Assembly: GCA_019752925.1 (NCBI GenBank)
Contig: JAIELP010000006.1
Coordinates: 372,001-436,000, forward strand
Origin: a bacterium
GTDB lineage: Bacteria > Bdellovibrionota > Bdellovibrionia > Bdellovibrionales > Bdellovibrionaceae
Length of the DNA stretch: 64,000 bases
Direction of reading: 5' to 3'
Shown here: in pieces, positions 43,089 through 52,181 of the stretch
Layout: every line of letters starts with the position of its first letter
Numbering within the stretch: position 1 is the stretch's first letter
Translations under genes and position numbers: made by a program
Notes under the pieces: model-generated
What the model saw: only the letters and a program-made list of their open reading frames with translations
Told to the model about the DNA's origin: nothing
Database searches by the model: none

Positions 43089-44300
43089 CTACTCAAGAGC
43101 CGCAGGTAAGCTTTTGTCGGCCTTTGCACCCAGTTCTTTAAGTTTTTCAACCTGAGAAATCAGGTTTCCGCGTCCGGTTGAAATTTTTGTCATTACATCA
43201 GCATGAACTTTTTGGGTTGAGTTTAATCTTTCACCCAAAGTTTGAAGGTCGCTGACTATGCCGGCGAATTTATCGTATAGGTCGCCGCCTTTTTTAGCGA
43301 TGTCCAATGCATTTTGTTGCTGACGTTCCTGTTTCCATAAAGAGGCTACAGTTCTTAAAGTTGTAAGAAGTGTAGTTGGGCTTACGATCGCGACGTTTTT
43401 ATCCCAAGCTTGTTCGAAAAGTTCAGGCTTAAGTTTAAAGGCCATTGCAAAAGCAGGTTCCAGGGGCATAAACAGCATAACAAAGTCCGGCGAAATGATA
43501 TTTTCCGCCAGATGATATTTTTTTTGAGACAAATCTTTGATGTGTTCTTTTAATGATTCAACGTGGGCTGAAGCAAATCTTTCTTTATCGCTTTCATTGT
43601 CTGTTGAAACATGGGCTTCATAAGCTGTTAATGTCATTTTTGAATCGACGATGAGGTGTTTTCCGTCAGGGAGTTTAACAATAACATCCGGACGCAGAAT
43701 TTTTCCTTCAGAATCTTTTACTGTTTCCTGAGTGAAGTACTCTTCACCTTTACGAAGACCCGAGCGTTCTAGAATATTTTCAAGAATCATTTCGCCCCAG
43801 TTACCTTGGGTTTTGTTTTCTCCTTTTAAAGCCATTGTCAGATTCTGAGCATCTTTCGACATCGTTTGGTTCAACTCTAAAAGTTTTGAGATTTCGCCTT
43901 TAAGATGGCTTCGATCTTTTTGTTCATTAACGTAAGTGTCTTCTACTTTCTTTTCGAAGTCTTTGATGCGTTCTTTTAAAGGATTGAGTAGACCTGTTAA
44001 TTGTTGAAAATTATGTTCAGACATTTTTGATGAATTTTCATTGAGCTTTGAGACTTTTTCATCAAAAATTTTCTGCGCTAAGTTTTCAAACTGCATAGTC
44101 AGAGTTTTTTGTAACTGCGAGCTTTCGCTTTTAGACTGATTAACATTTTCCTGTGTTAACTCATATTTGGTTTTCCATGTTTGCAGCTCAACCTCTTTTT
44201 GAGAGATCAAATCAGGGTATTTAGAGTATTTTGAATAAACTAAAAAGCCTACGATTCCGCCACCGGCTACAAAGGCTGCTATAGCTATGATTATTTCCAT
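43089..44300 (-). CDS. rmuC: DNA recombination protein RmuC
   Basis: 403 residues from the ATG at 44300, preceded by AGAGGGGG; upstream codons in the frame lack a ribosome site. An N-terminal membrane helix (about 3-22), a long coiled coil (about 30-160), then the nuclease-like RmuC domain: G-N-W-G-E-M-I-L-E, R-P-D-V-I-V-K-L-P-D-G-K-H-L-I-V-D-S-K, F-M-P-L-E-P-A. The PD-(D/E)xK-like core fits a role in limiting DNA rearrangements. Confidence 0.93.
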   Translation of the reverse strand: MEIIIAIAAFVAGGGIVGFLVYSKYSKYPDLISQKEVELQTWKTKYELTQENVNQSKSESSQLQKTLTMQFENLAQKIFDEKVSKLNENSSKMSEHNFQQLTGLLNPLKERIKDFEKKVEDTYVNEQKDRSHLKGEISKLLELNQTMSKDAQNLTMALKGENKTQGNWGEMILENILERSGLRKGEEYFTQETVKDSEGKILRPDVIVKLPDGKHLIVDSKMTLTAYEAHVSTDNESDKERFASAHVESLKEHIKDLSQKKYHLAENIISPDFVMLFMPLEPAFAMAFKLKPELFEQAWDKNVAIVSPTTLLTTLRTVASLWKQERQQQNALDIAKKGGDLYDKFAGIVSDLQTLGERLNSTQKVHADVMTKISTGRGNLISQVEKLKELGAKADKSLPAALE

Positions 44301-44387
44301 TTGGACCCCCTCTAAACATGACCGCTGCTTCACGAAATAGCGAATAAACCTATTTTCAGCCTAGCAAAACTTTGCTAGTTTGTCCTG

Positions 44388-45266
44388 ATGACAAATATAA
44401 GAGCATGGATTTTAGCGGCGCGTCCTAAGACTTTATCAGCATCTTTGGTGCCTATTATAGCAACTGTGGGATTAGTTCGTGGTTTAGGTTACTCAATTGA
44501 GTGGTGGATTGTAGTTTTCGCACTTTTATCAAGCTTCTGCATTCAAATCGGAACTAATCTGGTGAACGACGCCATGGACTTTAAAAAGGGAGCCGATACT
44601 GAAACTCGCATTGGGCCTAAGCGTGTTACCCAGCAGGGGATATTTACTTTTAAACAAGTTATGTTAGTAGCTTCGTTATTTTTCTTATTATCAGCTTTTT
44701 TCGGTATCCCCTTGGTTATTAAGGGTGGGATGCCTATTTTAGCTATTGGAGTGGTATCGATTTTAATGGGCTATGCTTATACATCAGGGCCAATGCCTTT
44801 GGCTTATCATGGTTTAGGAGATTTGTTTGTAATTTTATTTTTTGGCTTAATAGCAGTAGGTGGATTATTTTATCTGTTAACCGATGTTTATAATACTGCA
44901 GCCCTTATCGTTGGTTTACAAATTGGCTTTTTAAGTACAGTTCTCATTGCGATTAATAATTTACGTGATATTAATACCGACAAATTAGTAAACAAAAAAA
45001 CTTTGGCAGTTCGCTTAGGTTTAAGCGGTGGAAGATTGTGGATTGGATTTTTAATTTTTGCGCCTTTTTTGGGTGGCTACTACTGGCTGTCTATACAGAG
45101 ATATTGGGTTTATATTGTACCATTGCTTGCATTTCCTTTAGGAATTTTTATTGCTAAACGTATATTCCGAACAGAACCCAGTTCTGAATATAATAAATAC
45201 TTAGCTATGTCGTCAGGATACAGTTTAATTTTCAGTATTTTATTGGCGATTGGATTTCAAATTTAA
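44388..45266 (+). CDS. menA: 1,4-dihydroxy-2-naphthoate polyprenyltransferase
   Basis: 292 residues, about eight or nine membrane segments. R-P-K-T-L-S-A-S-L-V-P, N-L-V-N-D-A-M-D-F-K-K-G-A-D (first Asp-rich motif) and N-N-L-R-D-I-N-T-D (second) are typical MenA/UbiA prenyl-diphosphate-binding sites. It makes demethylmenaquinone. Overlaps menC by one base (TAATG), giving a menA-menC-menE operon. Confidence 0.93.
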   Translation: MTNIRAWILAARPKTLSASLVPIIATVGLVRGLGYSIEWWIVVFALLSSFCIQIGTNLVNDAMDFKKGADTETRIGPKRVTQQGIFTFKQVMLVASLFFLLSAFFGIPLVIKGGMPILAIGVVSILMGYAYTSGPMPLAYHGLGDLFVILFFGLIAVGGLFYLLTDVYNTAALIVGLQIGFLSTVLIAINNLRDINTDKLVNKKTLAVRLGLSGGRLWIGFLIFAPFLGGYYWLSIQRYWVYIVPLLAFPLGIFIAKRIFRTEPSSEYNKYLAMSSGYSLIFSILLAIGFQI

Positions 45267-46168
45267 TGAAGCTGGCCTATTCGCCTTATTCTTTACGTAA
45301 AAAAGAAAAGCTGAACGCAGCGGATTCTGGCGCTGTGCAAACCGGTGCTTTAATTAAAGTTATTGATGGTGATTTTTGGGGAGTGGCGGATTTGTGCCCT
45401 AAGCCTGAGTTGGGCGACGCTACTTTAGATGAAGAAATTAAAAGCAAAGGTATTTTATTTTTGCGCGCGATGGAGCTGGCACTAGAAGATATGTTGGCTC
45501 GTAAAAATCAAAAATCACTTTTACTGAATAAATTTGTTAAGAATAATTATTTATGCACTAACATTGATAATTTTAATCTAAATCAGGCCGACTATTTAAA
45601 TAATACAGTTAAAATTAAAGTGGATTCAGATATTATGAGTTTAAGCCATAAGCTCAATCATATTCATGAAGATGTAAAAGTTCGTCTTGATTTTAATTCG
45701 TCTTTAGATGAGCGCCAGTATGAACTGTTTTTATCTTTTTTAAATGAAAAAGCAAAAGCAGCTATTCAGTATATTGAAGACCCCACAGTCATTAGCAGCA
45801 AATGGCTAGAATGGAATAAAGTTATTCCTTTGGCTTTTGATTTTCAGGATAGCGAATACAGCAGTGAGCTGGCCCGCTACAAAATTATTAAGCCTAGCCG
45901 TCAACGCGTGAGCGGCGATATGAATTTTATAGTCTTAACTTCGGCTATGGATCACCCGGTTGGCGTGGCTCATGCATTAAGAATAGCACAGTCAGAGTCT
46001 GTTAATGATTCAGGATTTTTAACTCTGGATCTGTTTGAAGACGTTGGGTTTAATCGTTACTTTGATCAAAGAAACAATTATCTTAATTTTTCTGCATTAG
46101 CTCTGAACGATTATGGCATAGGTATGAGTGAGCAATTGAATGAATTAGAGTGGACTGTTCTTTCATGA
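45266..46168 (+). CDS. menC: o-Succinylbenzoate synthase-like enolase-superfamily enzyme
   Basis: 300 residues. The sequence is divergent, but the superfamily order is visible: K-I-K (113-115 region, catalytic Lys), D-F-N (metal Asp), Y-I-E-D-P (metal Glu), A-F-D (metal Asp) and I-I-K-P-S (second catalytic Lys). Enzymes of this type dehydrate SHCHC to o-succinylbenzoate for menaquinone. Its location between menA and menE supports the assignment. Confidence 0.85.
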   Translation: MKLAYSPYSLRKKEKLNAADSGAVQTGALIKVIDGDFWGVADLCPKPELGDATLDEEIKSKGILFLRAMELALEDMLARKNQKSLLLNKFVKNNYLCTNIDNFNLNQADYLNNTVKIKVDSDIMSLSHKLNHIHEDVKVRLDFNSSLDERQYELFLSFLNEKAKAAIQYIEDPTVISSKWLEWNKVIPLAFDFQDSEYSSELARYKIIKPSRQRVSGDMNFIVLTSAMDHPVGVAHALRIAQSESVNDSGFLTLDLFEDVGFNRYFDQRNNYLNFSALALNDYGIGMSEQLNELEWTVLS

Positions 46169-47304
46169 AATTTGAGTTGAACTCTCCTAACCAATTACTG
46201 CTCAATACCAGAAACTCACAGGATGAGTCCGGCGTTTTATTGAATCTTCAGAGAGAATTTGAAAATCAATATGGAAATAACGGATATTTTTTAATTGCGA
46301 GCTCAGGATCGTCTAAAAAACAAAATGAGAGTGTTAAACTGATCGCTCTAAGTATTCAAAGTGTACTGAACTCTGCTCAGCGATTTGTTGAGTATTTTGG
46401 TGCGGGCCGTGGAGATAACTGGGGGCTTGTATTACCGGAATTTCATGTGGCTGGTTTGGGTGTTTATGCTAGAGCCTATCTTACGGGTTCATCTGTATTT
46501 AGAAAAGACTGGTCTGATAAAGGTTTGGTGGATTGGATCATAGAAAATCAAATTGTTTTTATTTCACTAGTTCCGGCCCAAGTTTTTGACTTAGTACAAA
46601 ATAAAGTAATAGCTCCAGCGGGATTAAAAAAAGTATTTGTGGGTGCTGGTTCATTAAATGAAGAAATCAAAAAACAAGTAATGGCCTTGGGTTGGCCTGT
46701 AGTTGAAACTTACGGAATGACAGAAACCTGCTCGATGATTGCTGTAAATGAATCCGAGCGGCTTCAGGTTATGCCCGGAGTTGAAGTTAAAAGCAATGAC
46801 GGCTTGTTAAGTATAAAATGTAACTCTCTGCTAACTGCCAGTATTCAAAAGCAAGGAAATCAAACTGTAATTACAGCTTTGAGTTCTGATTGGTACGATA
46901 CGGAAGATAATGTTGATATTTCTGGTGATGCTAAAATCATTAAATTTCTGGGACGTGCCGATGATTATATTAAAATTTTGGGTGAAGGTGTTTCTCTGAA
47001 ACTATTGCGGGACCAGTTAGCGCAAATCGCTTTAACTCAAAATATTCACAGCGATAAAATTGCTTTACTATCTGTAGTGGATGCGAGAAAAGAAAACGAG
47101 CTGGTTTTGGCTGTGGAAAACTCTGTGGCTATAGAAAAGATCGACACTATTCTGAACTTATTTAATCAGCAATGCAGACCCTTTGAAAAAATATCTCTGC
47201 GCGTTTTCCTGAAACAGATTCCTCGCACAGAGCTCGGTAAGTTGAAAACCGAGGAATTAAAGCGTATAGTAACAACAGAGCTGAACAGAGGTGCAAATGG
47301 CTAA
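46165..47304 (+). CDS. menE: o-Succinylbenzoate--CoA ligase-like AMP-binding enzyme
   Basis: 379 residues from the ATG at 46165, overlapping the menC TGA. S-S-G-S-S-K-K is a short P-loop-like motif, E-T-Y-G-M-T-E-T-C the ATP/AMP-binding core, D-W-Y-D-T-E-D the ribose-binding Asp, and P-R-T-E-L-G-K the C-terminal catalytic Lys. It is shorter than usual MenE (about 450-490), mainly at the N-terminus. It activates o-succinylbenzoate as the CoA thioester. Confidence 0.88.
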   Translation: MKFELNSPNQLLLNTRNSQDESGVLLNLQREFENQYGNNGYFLIASSGSSKKQNESVKLIALSIQSVLNSAQRFVEYFGAGRGDNWGLVLPEFHVAGLGVYARAYLTGSSVFRKDWSDKGLVDWIIENQIVFISLVPAQVFDLVQNKVIAPAGLKKVFVGAGSLNEEIKKQVMALGWPVVETYGMTETCSMIAVNESERLQVMPGVEVKSNDGLLSIKCNSLLTASIQKQGNQTVITALSSDWYDTEDNVDISGDAKIIKFLGRADDYIKILGEGVSLKLLRDQLAQIALTQNIHSDKIALLSVVDARKENELVLAVENSVAIEKIDTILNLFNQQCRPFEKISLRVFLKQIPRTELGKLKTEELKRIVTTELNRGANG

Positions 47305-47608
47305 TATTAATCAAACCCCTTGGAAAACAGGTTCTGTTTTTATCTGTACAAAGTGCGGGGCTAAATCCAATCAGCCTAATTTAGCTGATGAAGTTAAGAC
47401 TGAAGTGCGTAAAAAACAAAAAGCAGAAGAAACTAACGGTGAAATCCGCGTAATAACTTCGGCGTGCTTAGGTGTGTGTTATCCAGAAAAGCAGACCTTC
47501 GCATTTATGCCTGTTGATGGGAAAACTGAGGTTTACACGACAGAAATAAATAAAGAAGTATTGTTAAATGAAATTAACGAACTTCTAGCACGTAAAATTA
47601 GCAAGTAA
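47297..47608 (+). CDS. Thioredoxin-like 2Fe-2S ferredoxin
   Basis: 103 residues from the ATG at 47297, overlapping menE by eight bases. V-F-I-C-T-K-C-G near residue 17 and S-A-C-L-G-V-C supply four Cys, with C-x-x-x-C before a Y-P turn as in thioredoxin-fold 2Fe-2S ferredoxins. It is probably a cytoplasmic electron carrier. Translational coupling to menE may be only positional. Confidence 0.75.
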   Translation: MANINQTPWKTGSVFICTKCGAKSNQPNLADEVKTEVRKKQKAEETNGEIRVITSACLGVCYPEKQTFAFMPVDGKTEVYTTEINKEVLLNEINELLARKISK

Positions 47609-47644
47609 ATCCATCTTTCGTCTAGCCCAGTTTTTCAAACAAGA

Positions 47645-48619
47645 ATGACATCAATACCTCAGTGGTTCACACTAAAGGGGATGAACGTTAAATTCTGGGG
47701 AGTGCGGGGTTCGATTCCACATTCGCTCGACACTCAAAACTGGGTTCTGCACATTGAAAAAATCATGGCTGATTTTTTTAAATCTGGTTATTCAAAATCT
47801 GAACAGATTCAACAATTTATTAAATCTAAATCATTAGCTGAAATTGGCGGTTTTGGTACCGCAACCACATGTGTTGAAGTATCCGACGGTGATAACAGTA
47901 TTTTAATTGATGGCGGAAGCGGTATTAAATCTAAAAGCGATCAATCGGATTACAAAGGTCAAAAGGAATTTCATATTTTAATTTCGCATTTTCACTTTGA
48001 TCATATTATGGGGCTGCCTTTTTTTACGCCTCACTTTATGAAGGGTTACACCATTCATTACTACTCAGTGCATCCTGAAACCGAAGATATTATCCGTAGC
48101 TTATTTAAAAAGCCTACGTTTCCTGTGGCCTTTGAAGGTTTGGGTGCCGAAATTAAATTTCATAGTTTAAAAGCTCATGAAAAAAATCAGGTTAACGGTT
48201 TTACTGTAACTCCTTATAAAATGGATCATCCGGATTTATGCTTTGGTTTCCGTGTTGAAAAAAATAATAAAGTATATGCTCATGCAGTCGATAACGAAGC
48301 CGTACGCCTGACCAAAGGGGCCTTAGGTGTTGATGCGGGCCTTTACGAAAATGCCGACTTAGTTTATTTTGATGCCCAGTACGAAGAAGCTGATATGCAG
48401 GCTAAAAAAGGATGGGGACATGGAACTTGTGATCGAGGTTTTGAAATTTGTTCCAATTTTGGTCTTAAACAAATACTTTTTGCTCACCATGACCCTGCTT
48501 TTTCTATTGAGGATTCTTGGGGTCAAAAGAAAAAAGCCTCACAGGCTTACGAAAAAAAATATTCCCACTTAAATCTCAAATGGGATTTTGCCTATGAGGG
48601 GCAAACAGTTAAGCTCTAA
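47645..48619 (+). CDS. Metallo-beta-lactamase-fold hydrolase
   Basis: 324 residues from the ATG at 47645; a second ATG at 47681 begins M-N-V-K-F-W-G-V-R-G-S, where many relatives begin, but its AAGGGG directly touches the ATG, so the first start is kept. H-F-H-F-D-H is the zinc motif; later H (in K-M-D-H-P) and D (in A-H-A-V-D-N) complete the sites. The G-V-R-G-S-I-P start is typical of a phosphodiesterase-like subgroup (cyclic-nucleotide or phosphonate-type). Substrate unknown. Confidence 0.85.
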   Translation: MTSIPQWFTLKGMNVKFWGVRGSIPHSLDTQNWVLHIEKIMADFFKSGYSKSEQIQQFIKSKSLAEIGGFGTATTCVEVSDGDNSILIDGGSGIKSKSDQSDYKGQKEFHILISHFHFDHIMGLPFFTPHFMKGYTIHYYSVHPETEDIIRSLFKKPTFPVAFEGLGAEIKFHSLKAHEKNQVNGFTVTPYKMDHPDLCFGFRVEKNNKVYAHAVDNEAVRLTKGALGVDAGLYENADLVYFDAQYEEADMQAKKGWGHGTCDRGFEICSNFGLKQILFAHHDPAFSIEDSWGQKKKASQAYEKKYSHLNLKWDFAYEGQTVKL

Positions 48620-49370
48620 TATAACTAGGCCAAACTTTCATAAGCTGATTTGTATTGCAATTTTCCCCCGGAATTATTCCGTGTATTAATTCACTATTTT
48701 TTATAGGTAAATTTATATACTCTTGATCCGAGGAATCTAATCCAACATGCTCTGGTCTGATGACATAACGCCATTCATTTTCATTTATATAAATTCTTTG
48801 AGGCTTGTAGTAAGCAAACTCTAAAATTGATTTACTATTCATTTCAGTAATATGTTTATTTTTTGCTTTTATTATATAGTTATTTTCATCAACTTTGCTT
48901 TCAGACATAATACTAGGATAACTCTCATCAATAATTTTTATTAAATTATTGATGAGAGTATTTACGTCATAGTTGATTTTTTTGAAATTTAATATTGATT
49001 TGAGAGGTAGTTTAGATGTGTTGATTTTTAATGCCACACCTTCGCCATTTTTTGCATACGTATTCCATAAATACTGGTTATTTATGTCTTCAGATAAAGA
49101 TAGGCTGTAAAGGCTTGGAAAAATTTCGTTTCTTCCTTGGTGCGCAAGTTGTTCAATAATTTTTCTTAAAACAACCTTATAAAACCCTTTCTTATTTTCA
49201 TCAGCACTTTTAATCTCTTGTTCCATTAAGGTGTGTAAAAACACATCTAGTCCATGATGCATTTCAAATGGATCACCTTTAAGTTTCACAATATTGCTCA
49301 TTCTTAAGCTAGTTTTTGAAATACTTTCGAGTGCTTCTAACGTGGTATAATGGTAAAGGTATTCTGACAT
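48609..49370 (-). CDS. DUF2971-family protein
   Basis: 253 residues. Y-L-Y-H-Y-T-T-L-E-A-L-E-S-I at the start, N-I-V-K-L-K-G-D-P-F-E-M near 30, a central S-L-S-L-S-E-D-I-N-N-Q-Y-L-W-N-T-Y-A, and K-x-x-x-N-E-x-E-W-R-Y near the end are the DUF2971 pattern. Function unknown; members often occur in mobile or defence-associated loci. The gene is visibly more AT-rich than its neighbours, overlaps the end of the convergent hydrolase by 11 bases and stops two bases short of the PBP gene, as a late arrival might. Confidence 0.82.
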   Translation of the reverse strand: MSEYLYHYTTLEALESISKTSLRMSNIVKLKGDPFEMHHGLDVFLHTLMEQEIKSADENKKGFYKVVLRKIIEQLAHQGRNEIFPSLYSLSLSEDINNQYLWNTYAKNGEGVALKINTSKLPLKSILNFKKINYDVNTLINNLIKIIDESYPSIMSESKVDENNYIIKAKNKHITEMNSKSILEFAYYKPQRIYINENEWRYVIRPEHVGLDSSDQEYINLPIKNSELIHGIIPGENCNTNQLMKVWPSYIRA

Positions 49371-49372
49371 TG

Positions 49373-51619
49373 TTAGTATTTTTTAAAAATCATTTCGGTT
49401 TCTTTATTGGTTCCATGTAGGGTAACTATTTGCTTTTCAACATTATCAGGCCATTTAAAGTCAGTATCAGGCCAGATATTTAAATTCTTTTTCATAATAT
49501 CAACCCAAACAGGAACAGCTCCGCTACCGCCGGTAAGTTGGCTTGATGCGCCTTGATCGTAACCCAGCCAAACCACTGTGGTTTGGAACGGCGTAAAGCC
49601 TGTGAACCAAGCGTCTTTATTGTCGGATGTAGTTCCGGTTTTACCTGCTGCGGGTGCGTTCCACCCCAGGGCTGCGGCGGATTTGGCTGTACCTGATTTA
49701 AGAGTCTCTTTCATCATTCCAATTAAAACCGCTACGGAAGCGGGCTCAAGTTTGGGTTCAAAATTTGGCTTAAATTCATAGACAACTTCATTATCTTTAT
49801 TTTTGATTTTTTCGATAAAACCTGATCGTGTAAACTGGCCTTGGTTAGCTAAGGTTCTATAGCTATCAAGAATTTCAATCGGATAGTGAACACTGGCTCC
49901 TAAGCTTGTGGCTGGAGAGTTTTCCATGTTTGATGTAAATCCGATTTGGTGAGTGAGTTCTATAATTTGATCAAGGCCAACTTTTTGTGCTACCTGTGCA
50001 GTTGGTGCATTTAAACTTTCCTTTAGTGCGAAATAAAGTGGTATTTCCCCGTTGAATTTTTTTTCGTAGTTTTCAGGTGTCCAAGTTTTTTTGTCGTATT
50101 TCCATATGAATAGTGCATCATTCAAAATTGTAAGAGGGCCTGCTTTGTTACCATCTATGCCATTAATCAAAGCTGATAAATATACATAAGGTTTTATTAG
50201 TGATCCGATTTGTCGGCGGCCATTCAGTGCACGGTTAAACTGAGTTTGTAAATAACTTTGACCACCCACAAGAGTATTAACTAAACCCGTTTGGTTTTCG
50301 GTGGATAGAACCAAACCTTCTAAGCGCAAACCTTTAGCTTTATTTTTTATAAGATTTTTTCGGTTTTTTTCAAGTTCTGAAATGTGTTTTTGCAAAGCAC
50401 TTTGCGCATTTTGTTGAGCCTCAAGATCTAAGCTGGTGTAAATGTTTTGAGATTCGCTGGAAATTTTTAACTCGCCCATTTGTTTTCGTACAGCTTCAAA
50501 AAAGTAAGGTGCGGTTTCGGCTGCATTGGTTTTAATTTCTTTTGGCAGCGCTACTTTAGAAGCTTCGTTAAATTCGGTTTCAGTAATTAAGCTCAGCTCT
50601 TTCATTTTGGTCAGCACTGTAGCTCTGCGGGTTGCGGCTTTGTCGGCGTGTCGCCAAGGATTAAATAGGCCGGGATTGTTGACGATGGCAGCCATTAAGG
50701 AACATTCGGCTAAATTCAGTTGCTGCACTGGTTTGTTGAAATAATATTGAGAAGCAGCGCCGAAACCAAGTACCTGAAAAGCGCCGGATTGACCCATGTA
50801 GATAATATTCAGATAGGTTTCAAGAATTTGATCTTTGGTCCATTCAGATTCAAGTTTAACAGCGAGATACAGCTCTTTAAGTTTACGTGAAATTGTTTTT
50901 TCAGGTGTGAGGAAATAATTTTTTACCAATTGTTGGGTGATAGTACTGCCACCCTGAGCGTAACGCATTTTGGAAATATTCTTAATGAGCGATCTGGTTA
51001 GTCCCATGTAGCTTAAACCTGAGTGATTCAGAAACTCGCTGTCTTCAATAGCCATAACGGCATTTAGGCAGTTAACAGGAAAATCGGAAATCTTGAGCTC
51101 GTTTTGCATAATGGGTTGTTGGCCTTTGTATTGCGCAACAAGAATGGGGTCCAATGAGGCTTTCCAGTATCTTTCCGGAGCGGCACCAATCCATGTGGAA
51201 TCTATAATCTGTTGGTCATTTACAACAACTGTGTAGGTTTCTTGATCGTGGCTTTGCCACATCCAGCAAAGCCAACTTTCGTTAAGATCCAAGCTAGTTA
51301 AGCTTTTACAGGTGGAAATAGGTAGCTTTTTAGCATCTCCTGCCATTAAAACTTGCTCTGCATCCCGTATTCTGTAATTTTGTTGCTGAAGTTGACCATG
51401 GAACTTGCTATCAAGCCATTTTTGGCCACTAAAAAAGCTTGGCCCACGTGCGTAGTAGCGCGTTGATGGGGTGAGATCTTTTGAGGATAATTTTTTTTGA
51501 AAATCCTCAGTGCTGAAAGGCCAATCAAAAGCCTGAGCTCTAGAGCTTAGAGCTATAACTAATAGAAAACTTGTCATTGTAGAATAAATGGTCTTTAATT
51601 GTAGTCCAATAAGGGGCAT
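49373..51619 (-). CDS. Class A penicillin-binding protein, PBP1b-like
   Basis: 748 residues. An N-terminal hydrophobic stretch (about 15-28, ending A-Q-A) is either a membrane anchor or a signal peptide. Residues 50-95 (Y-Y-A-R-G-P-S-F-F-S-G-Q) resemble the UB2H region of PBP1b. The glycosyltransferase domain has A-I-E-D-S-E-F and G-G-S-T-I-T-Q-Q-L-V-K-N. The transpeptidase has S473-L-I-K476, S-L-N-A-P-T and K660-T-G-T-T. It polymerises and crosslinks peptidoglycan. mrcB is the nearest named homologue. Confidence 0.93.
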   Translation of the reverse strand: MPLIGLQLKTIYSTMTSFLLVIALSSRAQAFDWPFSTEDFQKKLSSKDLTPSTRYYARGPSFFSGQKWLDSKFHGQLQQQNYRIRDAEQVLMAGDAKKLPISTCKSLTSLDLNESWLCWMWQSHDQETYTVVVNDQQIIDSTWIGAAPERYWKASLDPILVAQYKGQQPIMQNELKISDFPVNCLNAVMAIEDSEFLNHSGLSYMGLTRSLIKNISKMRYAQGGSTITQQLVKNYFLTPEKTISRKLKELYLAVKLESEWTKDQILETYLNIIYMGQSGAFQVLGFGAASQYYFNKPVQQLNLAECSLMAAIVNNPGLFNPWRHADKAATRRATVLTKMKELSLITETEFNEASKVALPKEIKTNAAETAPYFFEAVRKQMGELKISSESQNIYTSLDLEAQQNAQSALQKHISELEKNRKNLIKNKAKGLRLEGLVLSTENQTGLVNTLVGGQSYLQTQFNRALNGRRQIGSLIKPYVYLSALINGIDGNKAGPLTILNDALFIWKYDKKTWTPENYEKKFNGEIPLYFALKESLNAPTAQVAQKVGLDQIIELTHQIGFTSNMENSPATSLGASVHYPIEILDSYRTLANQGQFTRSGFIEKIKNKDNEVVYEFKPNFEPKLEPASVAVLIGMMKETLKSGTAKSAAALGWNAPAAGKTGTTSDNKDAWFTGFTPFQTTVVWLGYDQGASSQLTGGSGAVPVWVDIMKKNLNIWPDTDFKWPDNVEKQIVTLHGTNKETEMIFKKY

Positions 51620-51633
51620 ACAGACATAAAATG

Positions 51634-51912
51634 ATGAAGCTCAGCACAAGTCAAATACAAAGGCTTTCCGAGAAAATTTTAAAACAATGGAAGACGCAGG
51701 GATTAATTACTTTTAAAGTCGATGAAAAAATCGTTTTAAAAACTATTGTCGATGCGATCACTGCTGACTTTAAAAGAGAAGAACAATTAGATCAAGATGT
51801 GCAGGCGCTGATGGATCAGATGGAGCGCGAGCATGAAGGTCAATTTCAACGTCACAAAATGTTTCCAATGCTGAAACAGAAACTGGCGAAAGAAAGAAAA
51901 ATTATTTTATGA
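51634..51912 (+). CDS. DUF507-family protein, copy 1
   Basis: 92 residues (from the second of two adjacent ATG codons). L-S-T-S-Q-I-Q-R-L-S-E-K-I-L ... D-Q-D-V-Q-A-L-M-D-Q-M and F-P-M-L-K-Q-K-L-A-K-E-R matches DUF507, a small helical family of unknown function in predatory and delta-type bacteria. Its stop overlaps the next start (ATGA), and the next gene is a second DUF507 copy. Confidence 0.85.
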   Translation: MKLSTSQIQRLSEKILKQWKTQGLITFKVDEKIVLKTIVDAITADFKREEQLDQDVQALMDQMEREHEGQFQRHKMFPMLKQKLAKERKIIL

Positions 51913-52181
51913 TTATATCTGAAGACAGACAAATTCATTTAGCACATGTGGTAACTGATAAAGTTTGGGGCGATGACATCGCCGATTTTTCAGATGATGA
52001 CATCGCACTGAGAGCTGCAAGAACTGCAATTGTAGCTTTTGTTAAAGCCGATGCGGAAATTGATAAAAAAGCCCGTGAAAAAGTAGCGTCACTAAAGCGA
52101 GATGTTCATGAAGGCACCCGCGAATGGGACATTTTGTATAAAAAATATTATGAAGAGGAAAGTGTACGCCATGGCAACTAA
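51909..52181 (+). CDS. DUF507-family protein, copy 2
   Basis: 90 residues. R-Q-I-H-L-A-H-V-V-T-D-K-V-W, then V-K-A-D-A-E-I-D-K-K-A-R-E-K-V and W-D-I-L-Y-K-K-Y-Y-E-E-E are the DUF507 layout. The two copies are only distantly alike, so they may form a heterodimer. The 3' end overlaps the GroES-like gene by 11 bases. Confidence 0.85.
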   Translation: MIISEDRQIHLAHVVTDKVWGDDIADFSDDDIALRAARTAIVAFVKADAEIDKKAREKVASLKRDVHEGTREWDILYKKYYEEESVRHGN

